This document shows, piece by piece, positions 1 through 7,165 of a stretch of 33,114 bases of DNA. Source of the DNA: Strigomonas culicis (Eukaryota > Euglenozoa > Kinetoplastea > Trypanosomatida > Trypanosomatidae). Under the pieces are notes generated by a model. That model was not told where the DNA came from, ran no database searches, and saw only the letters and a program-made list of their open reading frames with translations. Both the position numbers and the translations under genes were made by a program. The stretch is taken from the NCBI GenBank assembly GCA_000482145.1, contig AUXH01000162.1, positions 1 through 33,114 on the forward strand, in the 5' to 3' direction. The stretch's first letter is position 1; every line of letters starts with the position of its first letter.

Positions 1-185
1 GCGCGGCTGCCCTCGGCGGGGGGCGAGGGCGGCAGCGCGGTGGGCGCGCCGCGGGCGGCCGCCAGCGCGCGCCGCTTGCTGTAGCTGGTCTGCAAAATCA
101 CGCCGGCCTGCAGCGCGGCGTCGATCGCGGCAGCGAGGGCGTTGTTGAGGTCGATGCCATAGTCTATGAGAGGAGAAGACGTCAT
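1..185 (-). CDS. Partial CDS, N-terminus of a possible inositol-monophosphatase-family protein
   Basis: Only the first 61 codons are present; the gene runs off the left edge. The protein opens MTSSPLIDYGIDLNN, followed by an alanine-rich amphipathic helix (about residues 15-33, containing AIDAALQAGVILQ). This pattern resembles the first helix of the inositol monophosphatase / bisphosphate nucleotidase superfamily, where an A..A..AG.. helix precedes the metal-binding core. None of the metal-binding motifs (GxxExE, DPxDGT) lies inside the window, so the family call is an inference from one helix. Residues about 35-61 are Ala/Pro-rich low complexity. The ATG at 183-185 is the first one downstream of a strong pyrimidine tract and AG (242-243), giving a leader of about 56 nt with no upstream ATG. 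It is the last gene of the window in transcription order, behind the SAP18-domain gene. Confidence 0.5.
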   Translation of the reverse strand, partial: MTSSPLIDYGIDLNNALAAAIDAALQAGVILQTSYSKRRALAAARGAPTALPPSPPAEGSR

Positions 186-500
186 GGGGGATGGATAGGC
201 ACACCAGGAGGGAAGTACAAAAAAAGAGATAGAGTGCGCAGCTATACAGTAGAAGAGGAGAGGAGCGAGAGACATTTTGAAAACAACAGCATCAGCACGC
301 ACACACAAAAAAGATGCATTGCTATAGCACACTTACATAAAAGAAGTTCACCGATGTCTGTCACAGCAGCTATTCTTATTATCATTTTGTTTTGAAAATA
401 CACCCACATATTCATACACACCTCAACAACAACAACAACAACAACGAAGAAGAAGAAGCAACACAGCAGAGTTGCTTTTCTCCGCTTCTTCCCGCACGCC
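186..500. other. Intergenic spacer between the SAP18-domain gene and the partial gene
   Basis: AT-rich spacer. It holds a CAA triplet run (about 424-445) with an adjoining GAA run, the candidate splice acceptor at 242-243, and presumably the 3' UTR and polyadenylation region of the SAP18-domain gene. No further ORF or RNA gene is seen. Confidence 0.6.
242..273 (-). promoter_or_regulatory. Candidate spliced-leader acceptor for the partial gene at 1-185
   Basis: Read on the minus strand, a C/T-rich tract (about 272-248) is followed by AG at 243-242. The predicted 5' UTR is 56 nt. A (TTG)7-like run with its own AG lies further upstream (422-445) and is an alternative acceptor. Confidence 0.5.
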
Positions 501-1235
501 TCATGGAGTAGGCACCAGCACCAGCACGTCACCGAACTCCAGTGAGTACCGTTTTCCCCGCAGCTCCTCAAATGTCGTTAAATCGTCCCGCGTATGGTTG
601 TGAGGGCGGCTGTCCTCCGGGTGCGGCCGCTTCGAGCCCGACGTGTGCGTGTGGTCGCCGTGGTCGTCGGCGTCCGCCTCCGCCAGGTCCAGCGTGGCGA
701 TGCGCACTAACGACGGCTGCTTCTCTGGGCTCGGGAACACATGATAGACATCCACGCGTGCGCGCTCGCGACTCGAGCCGGGCCGTGCCGACGGCGCGTC
801 GCCCTCCGCCTTCGGCTGGTGCTCCGGCAGCAGCAGCCGCCGCGCGGCCGCGCTGGTGGCCAGCACGGTCTCCAGCACCTCGCGCAGCGTGGTGTCGAGC
901 CACACAAAACGCTCGAGGCGGAAGAGGGGCGGCACCTCCGCGGGCGCGACGGCGGCCGGCGGCCGCTGCCCGTCCGCAGCGGCCAGCGCCGGCGGCAGCG
1001 GGTCCACCGCCTGGCAAAAGGCCGACTCCACGAGCAGCGCCGCGCGCGCGCAGACAACAATGGACTGCCGGTGCGGCACCGCGGCGCGCCCCGGCGGGGG
1101 CGGCTGCAGAAACGTGTAGCGCTGACCGGTGTGGCGCTTCGGCGCGGAGAGCCACTCCCCGCGGCGGAAGGTGCCGGGGAAGCCGCAGGTCGCCACCACC
1201 GGCGGCGCGGCATGGGTCGCAGCGGTCTCCGTCAT
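501..1235 (-). CDS. SAP18-domain protein (Sin3-associated polypeptide p18-like)
   Basis: A 244-residue protein whose C-terminal part matches the SAP18 ubiquitin-like fold. The segment FVWLDTTLREV (110-120) corresponds to the conserved 'YTWMDATLKEL' strand and helix of SAP18. VDVYHVFPSP (161-170) and LVRIATLDL (176-184) fit the following strands. The end, GKRYSLEFGDVLVLVPTP (227-244), matches the family's closing 'F.iGD.ldiai.PP'. In other eukaryotes SAP18 belongs to the ASAP/PSAP complexes with RNPS1 and Acinus, attached to the exon junction complex, and to Sin3 deacetylase complexes. The protein is larger than the roughly 150-residue animal form: there is a Pro/Ala-rich N-terminus of about 100 residues and two charged inserts (about 137-158 and 186-217, the latter Asp/His-rich). 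The start is the first ATG after an acceptor AG at 1273-1274. The family call is by motif only. Confidence 0.72.
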   Translation of the reverse strand: MTETAATHAAPPVVATCGFPGTFRRGEWLSAPKRHTGQRYTFLQPPPPGRAAVPHRQSIVVCARAALLVESAFCQAVDPLPPALAAADGQRPPAAVAPAEVPPLFRLERFVWLDTTLREVLETVLATSAAARRLLLPEHQPKAEGDAPSARPGSSRERARVDVYHVFPSPEKQPSLVRIATLDLAEADADDHGDHTHTSGSKRPHPEDSRPHNHTRDDLTTFEELRGKRYSLEFGDVLVLVPTP

Positions 1236-2747
1236 GGCGAATGCTTCTTTTAGGTATGACGTTAACAGTATGCTTCACAATGGATAATGGTGGAAGAAAA
1301 AAATGAGAAAGGGGAAAGGAGGAAGAGGGCTTTTTTTTTTGATTTCCATTATGTACAAGAGAGAAACATTCTTTTTTTTTTTTTGCTACACCGTTGTGCA
1401 GCAAATTGAGTTTTCTTTTTCATGCATATTTTTATTGATGCTGCTTTTACAAAACCTAAGTCTGCTATTCTCATTCAAAAAAAAAAAAAAAAGAGAAAAA
1501 GTGCTTTTGTTTCATTGTACTCTTTTTCTCATAGCCTTTTGATATTTCATATTTGTAAAACGTAAAAAAAAGAAACGAAAAGAGACCTGAAACATAGGCG
1601 AGAACAGAAAAAAAAAAAAACATCTCATCAACAACAAATAATAATAATAATAACTCTAAAGTGTTTATAATCCTCTTTTTTTTTCTTTCGGTTTCTTTTG
1701 TAGTTATGGAGTATCATTCTTACTAACGTGTACATCGATACTGAAATCATTTCCCGCCTTTACACAAAACAAAAGAAAACAAAGAAACAGAGATAGATAG
1801 AAGAAGAACAGAAATAAAAAAAAAGACGCAACCGAACATACAGTTTTTGTTTTTGTTTAGGCATGTCAACAGAAAAATGTTGTTAAACGACACAGACACA
1901 AAGACCAAAAACAAAAAAAAACGGAGAAGAAAAGGAGGAACAACAACAACAACAACAATGACAACGAAAAGGTGATGAAGCGGCGAACAAAAGTCATGAA
2001 TGTATATTTGTTTTCGTTAAAAAAAAAACCAACAACAGCAGCAGCAGCAAAAAAAAAAACTAAAGAAAGAAAAAGCCAGAATACATACCAAAGCAATCAT
2101 GAAAACCATTAAAACAGCAACAACAAAAAGAGCGAGAGCAAAAACATGAGATCATTATGAGCCACTACGTGGTACACATGTTCGAATATCAACGTCGAAC
2201 GATGCTCCCAAAAGCATGATATGTGTCACAATGGAAACCGACAGTAATCATGCATATCCGTGTATATATAATAAAAAAAGAGAGATACAAAAAGAAAAAA
2301 GAAAAGAGCAAGGTATAACTCAATAAATAATAGTAGTGATAAAAAAAAAGACAAAGAAGCACAAGACAAGAAAAAAAAGAAACACTATTTTTTCTTTTCT
2401 CCTTTTTCACTTCAATTCCTTTTTTTGTTTTTTTATATTTTTTTCACTATTCTATTATCTTTCACAGTTTGCTATTGTTTCGCCTTTTCCCTCTTTTTCG
2501 TGTTGAAAACAGTAATGATAATCATTGTCTGCTCTATGGTTGCTCTGTATAAGCATTCGTTCTATTCTGCTTCATCCTTTTGTTTCTTCTTCCTTTTCTT
2601 TTATCTTCTGATTATTGTTGTATTTTTCTTTTCCCTTTCCTTGTGTTGTTGTCATTGTTGTTCCTCTTTGTTTTTATATATGTATATTTGAAAAGAAAGC
2701 ACGCCATCTATCCCCGCTCCTTGGCTTGTCCGTGGTCGAGGGACGGA
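1236..2747. other. Long AT-rich spacer (3' UTR of ABCG gene plus leader of SAP18-domain gene)
   Basis: About 1.5 kb without a credible gene. The plus strand is dominated by A-runs, AAC/AAT triplets and purine tracts (about 1550-2400), so the minus-strand transcript is U/C-rich. Short ORFs here translate to Phe/Leu/Ser-rich strings typical of poly-T sequence and are not genes. Most of it should be the 3' UTR of the ABCG mRNA, the usual site of post-transcriptional control in trypanosomatids. I looked for tRNA-like T-loops (for example TTCGAAT near 2180) and found no supporting stem. Confidence 0.6.
1273..1334 (-). promoter_or_regulatory. Candidate spliced-leader acceptor for the SAP18-domain gene
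   Basis: On the minus strand a pyrimidine tract (about 1334-1289: runs of C/T and T7) is followed by the AG at 1274-1273. The leader is about 37 nt and contains no ATG before the start at 1235. Confidence 0.6.
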
Positions 2748-4790
2748 TTACGCGTTGTCGTCGCCGCTGCCGCCAAAGTAGGCGTTAGCGGGGGTTTCGA
2801 TGGAGTTGCAGAGGGTGCTGTCGTCCGCGGAGATCATATCGTTGCTCTTCGCCGACGCGATGGCGCGCGCGGTTGCGACACGCTTGTCGAGGTTCTTCGC
2901 GAACTGCAGTTTGCCACGGCGCTGCTCGCCCTGGATGAAGAGGCTGAGCCCGCCGATGAGGAAGACGCCAATGTAGTAGAGAATGATGGCGAGAAAGCTC
3001 TGCCACCAGTGCCAGTTCTCGAAGCCCATCTTTGCGATGACCGCGTCGCCGTCCGCGTAGGTGCAGCTCGTCGTGACGGGGGAGCAGATGGTGCCCAGGC
3101 GGCGGAACTCGTTCACAAAGACGCCGAGGTACGCGTGGCGTGGGAAGGAGAGGTAGTTCAGCCACTCCCAGTACGGATACAGCCGGTCCGTGTTGGCGAA
3201 CATGCCACTCACAATGAAGAGCGGCAGCAGCACCGCCGGGATGATCGCGAAGGCGGCCTGCGACTCCTTGAAGAAGGTGGCAAACATGAGCCCAAAGACG
3301 TAACCAAAGATGCCCATCAGCACCGTGATGAACCAGTTCACAAAGAAGGCCGCCGCGGTGCGCACAAAGTGCAGCATGAAGTACGTGAAGAGCACAAAGA
3401 TGGTGGGGAACAGCAACTGGAAGGGGAACTCCGCCGCGTTCTTCGCGGCGTAGTAGATGAAGGCGTTGTACGCGTCGTTCGCCTGCTCCTGCAAGAACAC
3501 GGCACGCTCCGGGGGGAAGGCCGCAATGCCGTTCATCGCCGCGCCGAAGAGGTTGTTCATGAGTGTCATGTAAAGCGCGCCGGTGCGGTCCTGCACGCCC
3601 TGCTGGTTCACCTTGAGGTTGAAGAAAAATAGGCCGAGGAAGAGCGCGAAGAAGACGCACTGGATGCTGCGGCCGTAGAACTGCCCCGGGTCGCGCAGGT
3701 ACATGCGGAAAGACCGTTTGCAGAGCTCGCCGAACTGCAGACAGAGGTTCGCGCCCTTCACCCGCAGCTGCTCCTCCAGAAACTCGTCTGTCATGGTGAT
3801 GGGGCCGTTGACCGTCGCGAGGCACGGGTTCGACTCCGCCTCGGGCGACACCACGTAGTCCTCCCACGCGAGCCACAGCTGCGACAGCGTCGCCTCCGGG
3901 AGCTGCAGGAGATTCATGAAGTACTCGGTCGGGTTCGTGCGCGGGGGCACCTTGTAGCCGAGGGAGGCGAAGTAGGCAAGTGAGTCCTGCGTCGGCCCGT
4001 GGTAGATCGTGTGGCCCTTCGCGAGCAACAGCAGGTCGTCGAACAGGTCGAAGAGCTCCGACGACGGCGAGTGCACCGTCGCGATGACGGTGCGCTGATC
4101 AGACCGCGCGAGATCCTGCAGCAGCGCGCCGACGCGCACGGCGTTGACGGAGTCGAGGCCGGTCGTCGGCTCGTCCAGCAGCAGCACGTAGGGGTTCGTG
4201 ACGAGCTCCGTGCCGATGTTCGCGCGCTTGCGCTCGCCACCGGAGACGCCCTTGAGGATGCCGGGGATGCCGAGGATGGTGTTCTGGCACTTGGTCAGCG
4301 AGAGCCGGCTGATGACCTCCTTCACGCGACGCTCGGCGGCCTCCTGGTCGAGGCCCAGCCGCAGCCGCGCCGAGAAGTTAATTGCCTCACGCGGCGTGTC
4401 TTTGCCCATGACGATATCGTCCTGACACACGTACGACACAAGCTTCTTGTAGCGCTGCTGGTAGATGTTGTTATTCATGAAGCAGCAGCCGTCCTGGATG
4501 GCCGCCTTGTTGAAGAGCTTGCCGGTGATGGTGCCCATGAGCGTCGTCTTGCCGGCGCCGGAGGGCCCCATGATGGAGAGCACGCGCCCGCCCTTGGCGC
4601 ACCCGCTGAGGTTGAACAGCAACGTCTTGTAGACCGTGTTGCCGTCCTTGTCCTCGACCGGGACCTTGTAGGTCAGGTTCTCCCACGTGAAGTTCACCGC
4701 GCGCTTCACCTCGAGTTCCGTCTTCTGCCGCTGGCCCAACTGTGAGTGGCCGGCGTCGCCCTTCTTGTCTGTGGAGGCAGAGTCCGACAT
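2748..4790 (-). CDS. ABCG-family half-size ABC transporter
   Basis: A 680-residue half transporter in the reverse order typical of the White/ABCG subfamily: nucleotide-binding domain first, membrane domain second. The NBD (about 30-300) has Walker A GPSGAGKTT (75-83), a Q-loop around VCQDD (121-125), signature VSGGERKR (182-189), Walker B LLLDEPTTGLD (203-213) and the switch histidine in TVHSPSS (H240). The ABCG-type NPTEY motif follows (286-290). The membrane domain (about 350-625) has six hydrophobic segments, roughly 378-392, 405-425, 452-475, 482-507, 513-531 and 597-619, with a Cys-containing loop (559-590) before the last. All ATPase motifs look intact, so it is probably an active lipid, sterol or drug exporter after dimerisation; the substrate cannot be read from sequence. 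The ATG at 4788-4790 opens the conserved protein. Confidence 0.96.
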   Translation of the reverse strand: MSDSASTDKKGDAGHSQLGQRQKTELEVKRAVNFTWENLTYKVPVEDKDGNTVYKTLLFNLSGCAKGGRVLSIMGPSGAGKTTLMGTITGKLFNKAAIQDGCCFMNNNIYQQRYKKLVSYVCQDDIVMGKDTPREAINFSARLRLGLDQEAAERRVKEVISRLSLTKCQNTILGIPGILKGVSGGERKRANIGTELVTNPYVLLLDEPTTGLDSVNAVRVGALLQDLARSDQRTVIATVHSPSSELFDLFDDLLLLAKGHTIYHGPTQDSLAYFASLGYKVPPRTNPTEYFMNLLQLPEATLSQLWLAWEDYVVSPEAESNPCLATVNGPITMTDEFLEEQLRVKGANLCLQFGELCKRSFRMYLRDPGQFYGRSIQCVFFALFLGLFFFNLKVNQQGVQDRTGALYMTLMNNLFGAAMNGIAAFPPERAVFLQEQANDAYNAFIYYAAKNAAEFPFQLLFPTIFVLFTYFMLHFVRTAAAFFVNWFITVLMGIFGYVFGLMFATFFKESQAAFAIIPAVLLPLFIVSGMFANTDRLYPYWEWLNYLSFPRHAYLGVFVNEFRRLGTICSPVTTSCTYADGDAVIAKMGFENWHWWQSFLAIILYYIGVFLIGGLSLFIQGEQRRGKLQFAKNLDKRVATARAIASAKSNDMISADDSTLCNSIETPANAYFGGSGDDNA

Positions 4791-5067
4791 CGTTCAAAAC
4801 AAAAAAAAAAAGGTTGTAAATGTATAGGTATATCTTTATATGCGCGTTGATGGGGTTAGGCAACGCTTTAGTATTTAGGATGGTGTATAGTAGTAATGTT
4901 ATGTTTTTTTTTGTTCCGTGGAGACCCTTTCTATATACTTCTTTTGCTGAATGAAAAGTAAGTGGGTGCAAAATGGTTACGGATAAGAAGTGAGAAAACA
5001 AAATTAAATAAAAAAAAAACGCAAATAAATGATGAGAAAAAACAAACAAGCAAGCTCACTAATCAAA

Positions 5068-5117
5068 CTAGAGAGATAACGTCAAGAAAGAAAAGTCATA
5101 GAAAAGAGAAGCATATA
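5068..5117 (-). promoter_or_regulatory. Candidate spliced-leader acceptor for the ABCG gene
   Basis: On the minus strand a C/T-rich stretch (about 5117-5070) ends in TCTCTCTAG, with AG at 5069-5068. This gives a leader of about 277 nt with no upstream ATG. A weaker AG sits at 4835-4834, but no clear pyrimidine tract precedes it. Confidence 0.45.
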
Positions 5118-5303
5118 TTTTTCTTCGGTCAATTAAAATCCATCAGTAGTGGTAACAATCATAGCTGATCGCAACATCAACGGGAGGTTCCTTATTATTA
5201 TTGTAAATACTCAATCAGACACCACAACCGTCACCACTCCCCAAAAACAAACCCCCAAACGTACCCACGTCCAGGCAGCGGTCTGCCTTCCACATTGAAT
5301 GGT

Positions 5304-5320
5304 CCCCCCCCCCCACACCC
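5304..5320 (-). repeat. G-quadruplex-type run immediately after the stop codon of the 518-aa gene
   Basis: The transcript strand reads GGG-TGT-G11 starting 2 nt after the TGA at 5325-5323. G11 can supply three G-triplets with 1-nt loops, so the canonical four-tract pattern is met. More G-tracts (GGG, GGGGG, GGGG) follow in the transcript between about 5267 and 5234. Confidence 0.6.
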
Positions 5321-5322
5321 TC

Positions 5323-6879
5323 TCAGGGGCCTGGCGCCGCTGCTGGCGGTGTGGCCGCGCTGTCGTCGCCGCCCTTGCGCGGGCGCAGGACCGGCGTCGT
5401 CTCCCGCACAAAGCGGACGGCGCGGCACTGCTGGCCCACCGCCGGGCAGTCGTTGCAGCTGAGCAGCCAGCTCGAGAGATCGTCGAGGTACTCCTTGCGG
5501 TAGCCCTGCGCCTCGTGCGGCGGGTCGACTGGCATCTGCACCTGCGCCGCGCGCGCCACCTTGTGTAGGTTGTCGTTGTACATCCAGTACGTCGTCGGAC
5601 CCGGCGTCGCGCCGAAGCTGAGGAAGGGGTACGCGAAGCTGCCCATCGCCGGCGAGTCCACCGGCCCGAGGCACAGCACTTCCCGCACGGTCTGCCACCC
5701 GCGCAGCTCGCAGAGATAGTCGCGCCCGACGTGCGGCTCGACCAGCACGAGCGCCGGCGCGTAGGCCGCGAGCGCGGCGCGCAGCGCCCGTGTCTCACAG
5801 GGCAGCACGGCGAGCAGCGCGACCGGGTCCAAGTGGAGCGACTCGCGCACAAAGGGGATCTGCGCGGACCGCCGCAGCAGCTCCGCGCGGCGGTCGCGCT
5901 GCCGCGCCTGCTCGGGCAGCTGCACAGGCCGCACCCGCAGCGCGGTTGCCCGCCCGCGCGCCTCCGCGAGCGCCGCGTTGAGGAGGAAGGCGAGGCGCCC
6001 GTTGCCGAAGACGCAGAGGACCGGCGTCTCACGCGAAAAGGTGGCTGGCGGCGCCGGCGAGCGGCCGAGGAAGGCGGCCTCGGCGGCCTCCAGCTCCGCC
6101 ACGCGGCGCGCGACGTACGCGGCGAGGGCCGCGACCGCCTCGCGTGTGTAGAAGAGGTCGTCGCCCGTGTACAGCGAGAGCGCGCGCAGCACGTCCATGC
6201 TGTCGAACTCGCGGTACAGCGTGTTGCGCAGCTGCGGGAAGGTGCTGAAGCGCACGAGGTCCGTGTCCGACGTCGCCGCGCGCACCGGCAGCATCGCGTA
6301 GTCCTGCGTCGCCGCGTAGGGCGTGTGCTGGTAGTACTGCTGCTGCTGCTGCTGCTGTGGCGGCGGCGGCGGCGGCGCCGCACGCGGGCCCGCGACCGCC
6401 GGCACGACCACCGCCGACGGGTGCGGCGGCGCGTGTGGCGGGAGCGCGAAGAGCCGCCGCACCTCCCCGTCCGGCAGCGTCCGCTCGCGCTGGATGAAGC
6501 GGTTGAGCGTCCGCCGGCGGCGCAGCGCGGTCGCGTCGCTGGCGCCGGCCGCCTCGAGGCCGCGCACAAAGTCATGCAGGCGGCAGCGGCACCACAGCGT
6601 ATAGTCCGACGCAAAGTCGCGGTGGACCTCGCGAGCGACCTCTGCGGCCTCGCCGCCGCCGGGCGCGGGCCGCTGCTGGAGGTCTGCGACGAGGTCGAGC
6701 ACGTCGCGGAAGGGGACGCCGGCGGGCCGCAGGAAGTGCGCGACGCCGCTCGCGGGGGTGTAGCCGGTCGGCCAGCTCTGCCACTGCGCGGGCGGGAAGA
6801 GCTGGCGGACCTGGTCGGCGTCCAGGCGAGACACCTGCTTCTGGAGCCGGGTCGCGCTCGTGGCCAGCGTGCTGGTCAT
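5323..6879 (-). CDS. Conserved-looking protein of unknown function, possible Rossmann-like core and C-terminal Cys cluster
   Basis: 518 residues; I do not recognise the family. The N-terminus (1-145) is helical and charged, with a Trp/Cys segment SDYTLWCRCRLHDF (91-104). Residues 148-185 are a Pro-rich and poly-Gln linker (Q7 from CAG codons, nucleotides about 6334-6356). The rest looks folded: PVLCVFGNGRLAFLLN (286-301) has the strand, glycine turn and helix pattern of a nucleotide- or SAM-binding Rossmann fold, and ALVLVEPHVGRDYLCELRGW (376-395) could be a later strand and acidic loop. Near the C-terminus LLSCNDCPAVGQQC (472-485) holds three clustered cysteines that could bind metal. The last 20 residues are low complexity. 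The start is the second ATG of the transcript; the first opens a two-codon uORF (6876-6884). It could be a divergent methyltransferase, but this is speculative. Confidence 0.85.
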   Translation of the reverse strand: MTSTLATSATRLQKQVSRLDADQVRQLFPPAQWQSWPTGYTPASGVAHFLRPAGVPFRDVLDLVADLQQRPAPGGGEAAEVAREVHRDFASDYTLWCRCRLHDFVRGLEAAGASDATALRRRRTLNRFIQRERTLPDGEVRRLFALPPHAPPHPSAVVVPAVAGPRAAPPPPPPQQQQQQQYYQHTPYAATQDYAMLPVRAATSDTDLVRFSTFPQLRNTLYREFDSMDVLRALSLYTGDDLFYTREAVAALAAYVARRVAELEAAEAAFLGRSPAPPATFSRETPVLCVFGNGRLAFLLNAALAEARGRATALRVRPVQLPEQARQRDRRAELLRRSAQIPFVRESLHLDPVALLAVLPCETRALRAALAAYAPALVLVEPHVGRDYLCELRGWQTVREVLCLGPVDSPAMGSFAYPFLSFGATPGPTTYWMYNDNLHKVARAAQVQMPVDPPHEAQGYRKEYLDDLSSWLLSCNDCPAVGQQCRAVRFVRETTPVLRPRKGGDDSAATPPAAAPGP

Positions 6880-6884
6880 CGCAT
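6876..6884 (-). promoter_or_regulatory. Minimal uORF (Met-Arg-stop) overlapping the start of the 518-aa gene
   Basis: The minus strand reads ATGCGATGA from 6884 to 6876. The first ATG is followed by CGA and TGA, and the TGA shares bases with the main ATG (6879-6877). Both ATGs lie downstream of the predicted acceptor AG at 6912-6911, so both should be in the mRNA. Confidence 0.6.
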
Positions 6885-6910
6885 GCAGACGGATACCCGT
6901 TTGTTCACTA

Positions 6911-6951
6911 CTGAGTGACGATCAACATGGAGAGAGAGAGAGAGAGAGAGA
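6911..6951 (-). promoter_or_regulatory. Candidate spliced-leader acceptor with (CT)n tract for the 518-aa gene
   Basis: A (GA)n microsatellite on the plus strand (6929-6951) is a (CT)n pyrimidine tract in the transcript. The first AG after it is at 6912-6911, giving a leader of about 31 nt. Confidence 0.65.
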
Positions 6952-7165
6952 TTAGTAATTTTTTTTCTTTGAAGGGGAGGGAGGAGGGGCGCTTCCAAGA
7001 AACAAAAGGGATGGACAGTGGGGGGGGGGGCGCAACAACTGCTTCTTCTGTTAGCTGATGTATTTTAAACAAATCTATATAATATATAAATATAGCATGA
7101 AGTACAATATCAAAAAAGAAAAAAAAACAAAAAAGGAAGAGGAGAAAGAGCCGCTTCTACATGCT

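Larger units (their letters stand above)
4791..5322. other. Spacer: long ABCG leader plus 3' end of the 518-aa gene
   Basis: From 4791 to about 5200 it is AT-rich, with the candidate acceptor at 5068-5069. The part nearest the 518-aa gene (5211-5322) is unusually GC-rich for a spacer in this window and carries a C11 run on the plus strand (G11 in the transcript). No separate gene is supported. Confidence 0.55.

Noticed and set aside
2160..2240. Possible tRNA T-loop (TTCGAAT) near 2183
   Set aside because: The flanking bases do not form a T-stem and no acceptor or anticodon arm could be drawn on either strand.
1236..2747. Several 70-90 codon ORFs in the long spacer
   Set aside because: Phe/Leu/Ser/Cys strings from T-rich sequence with no conserved feature; they sit in a predicted 3' UTR.
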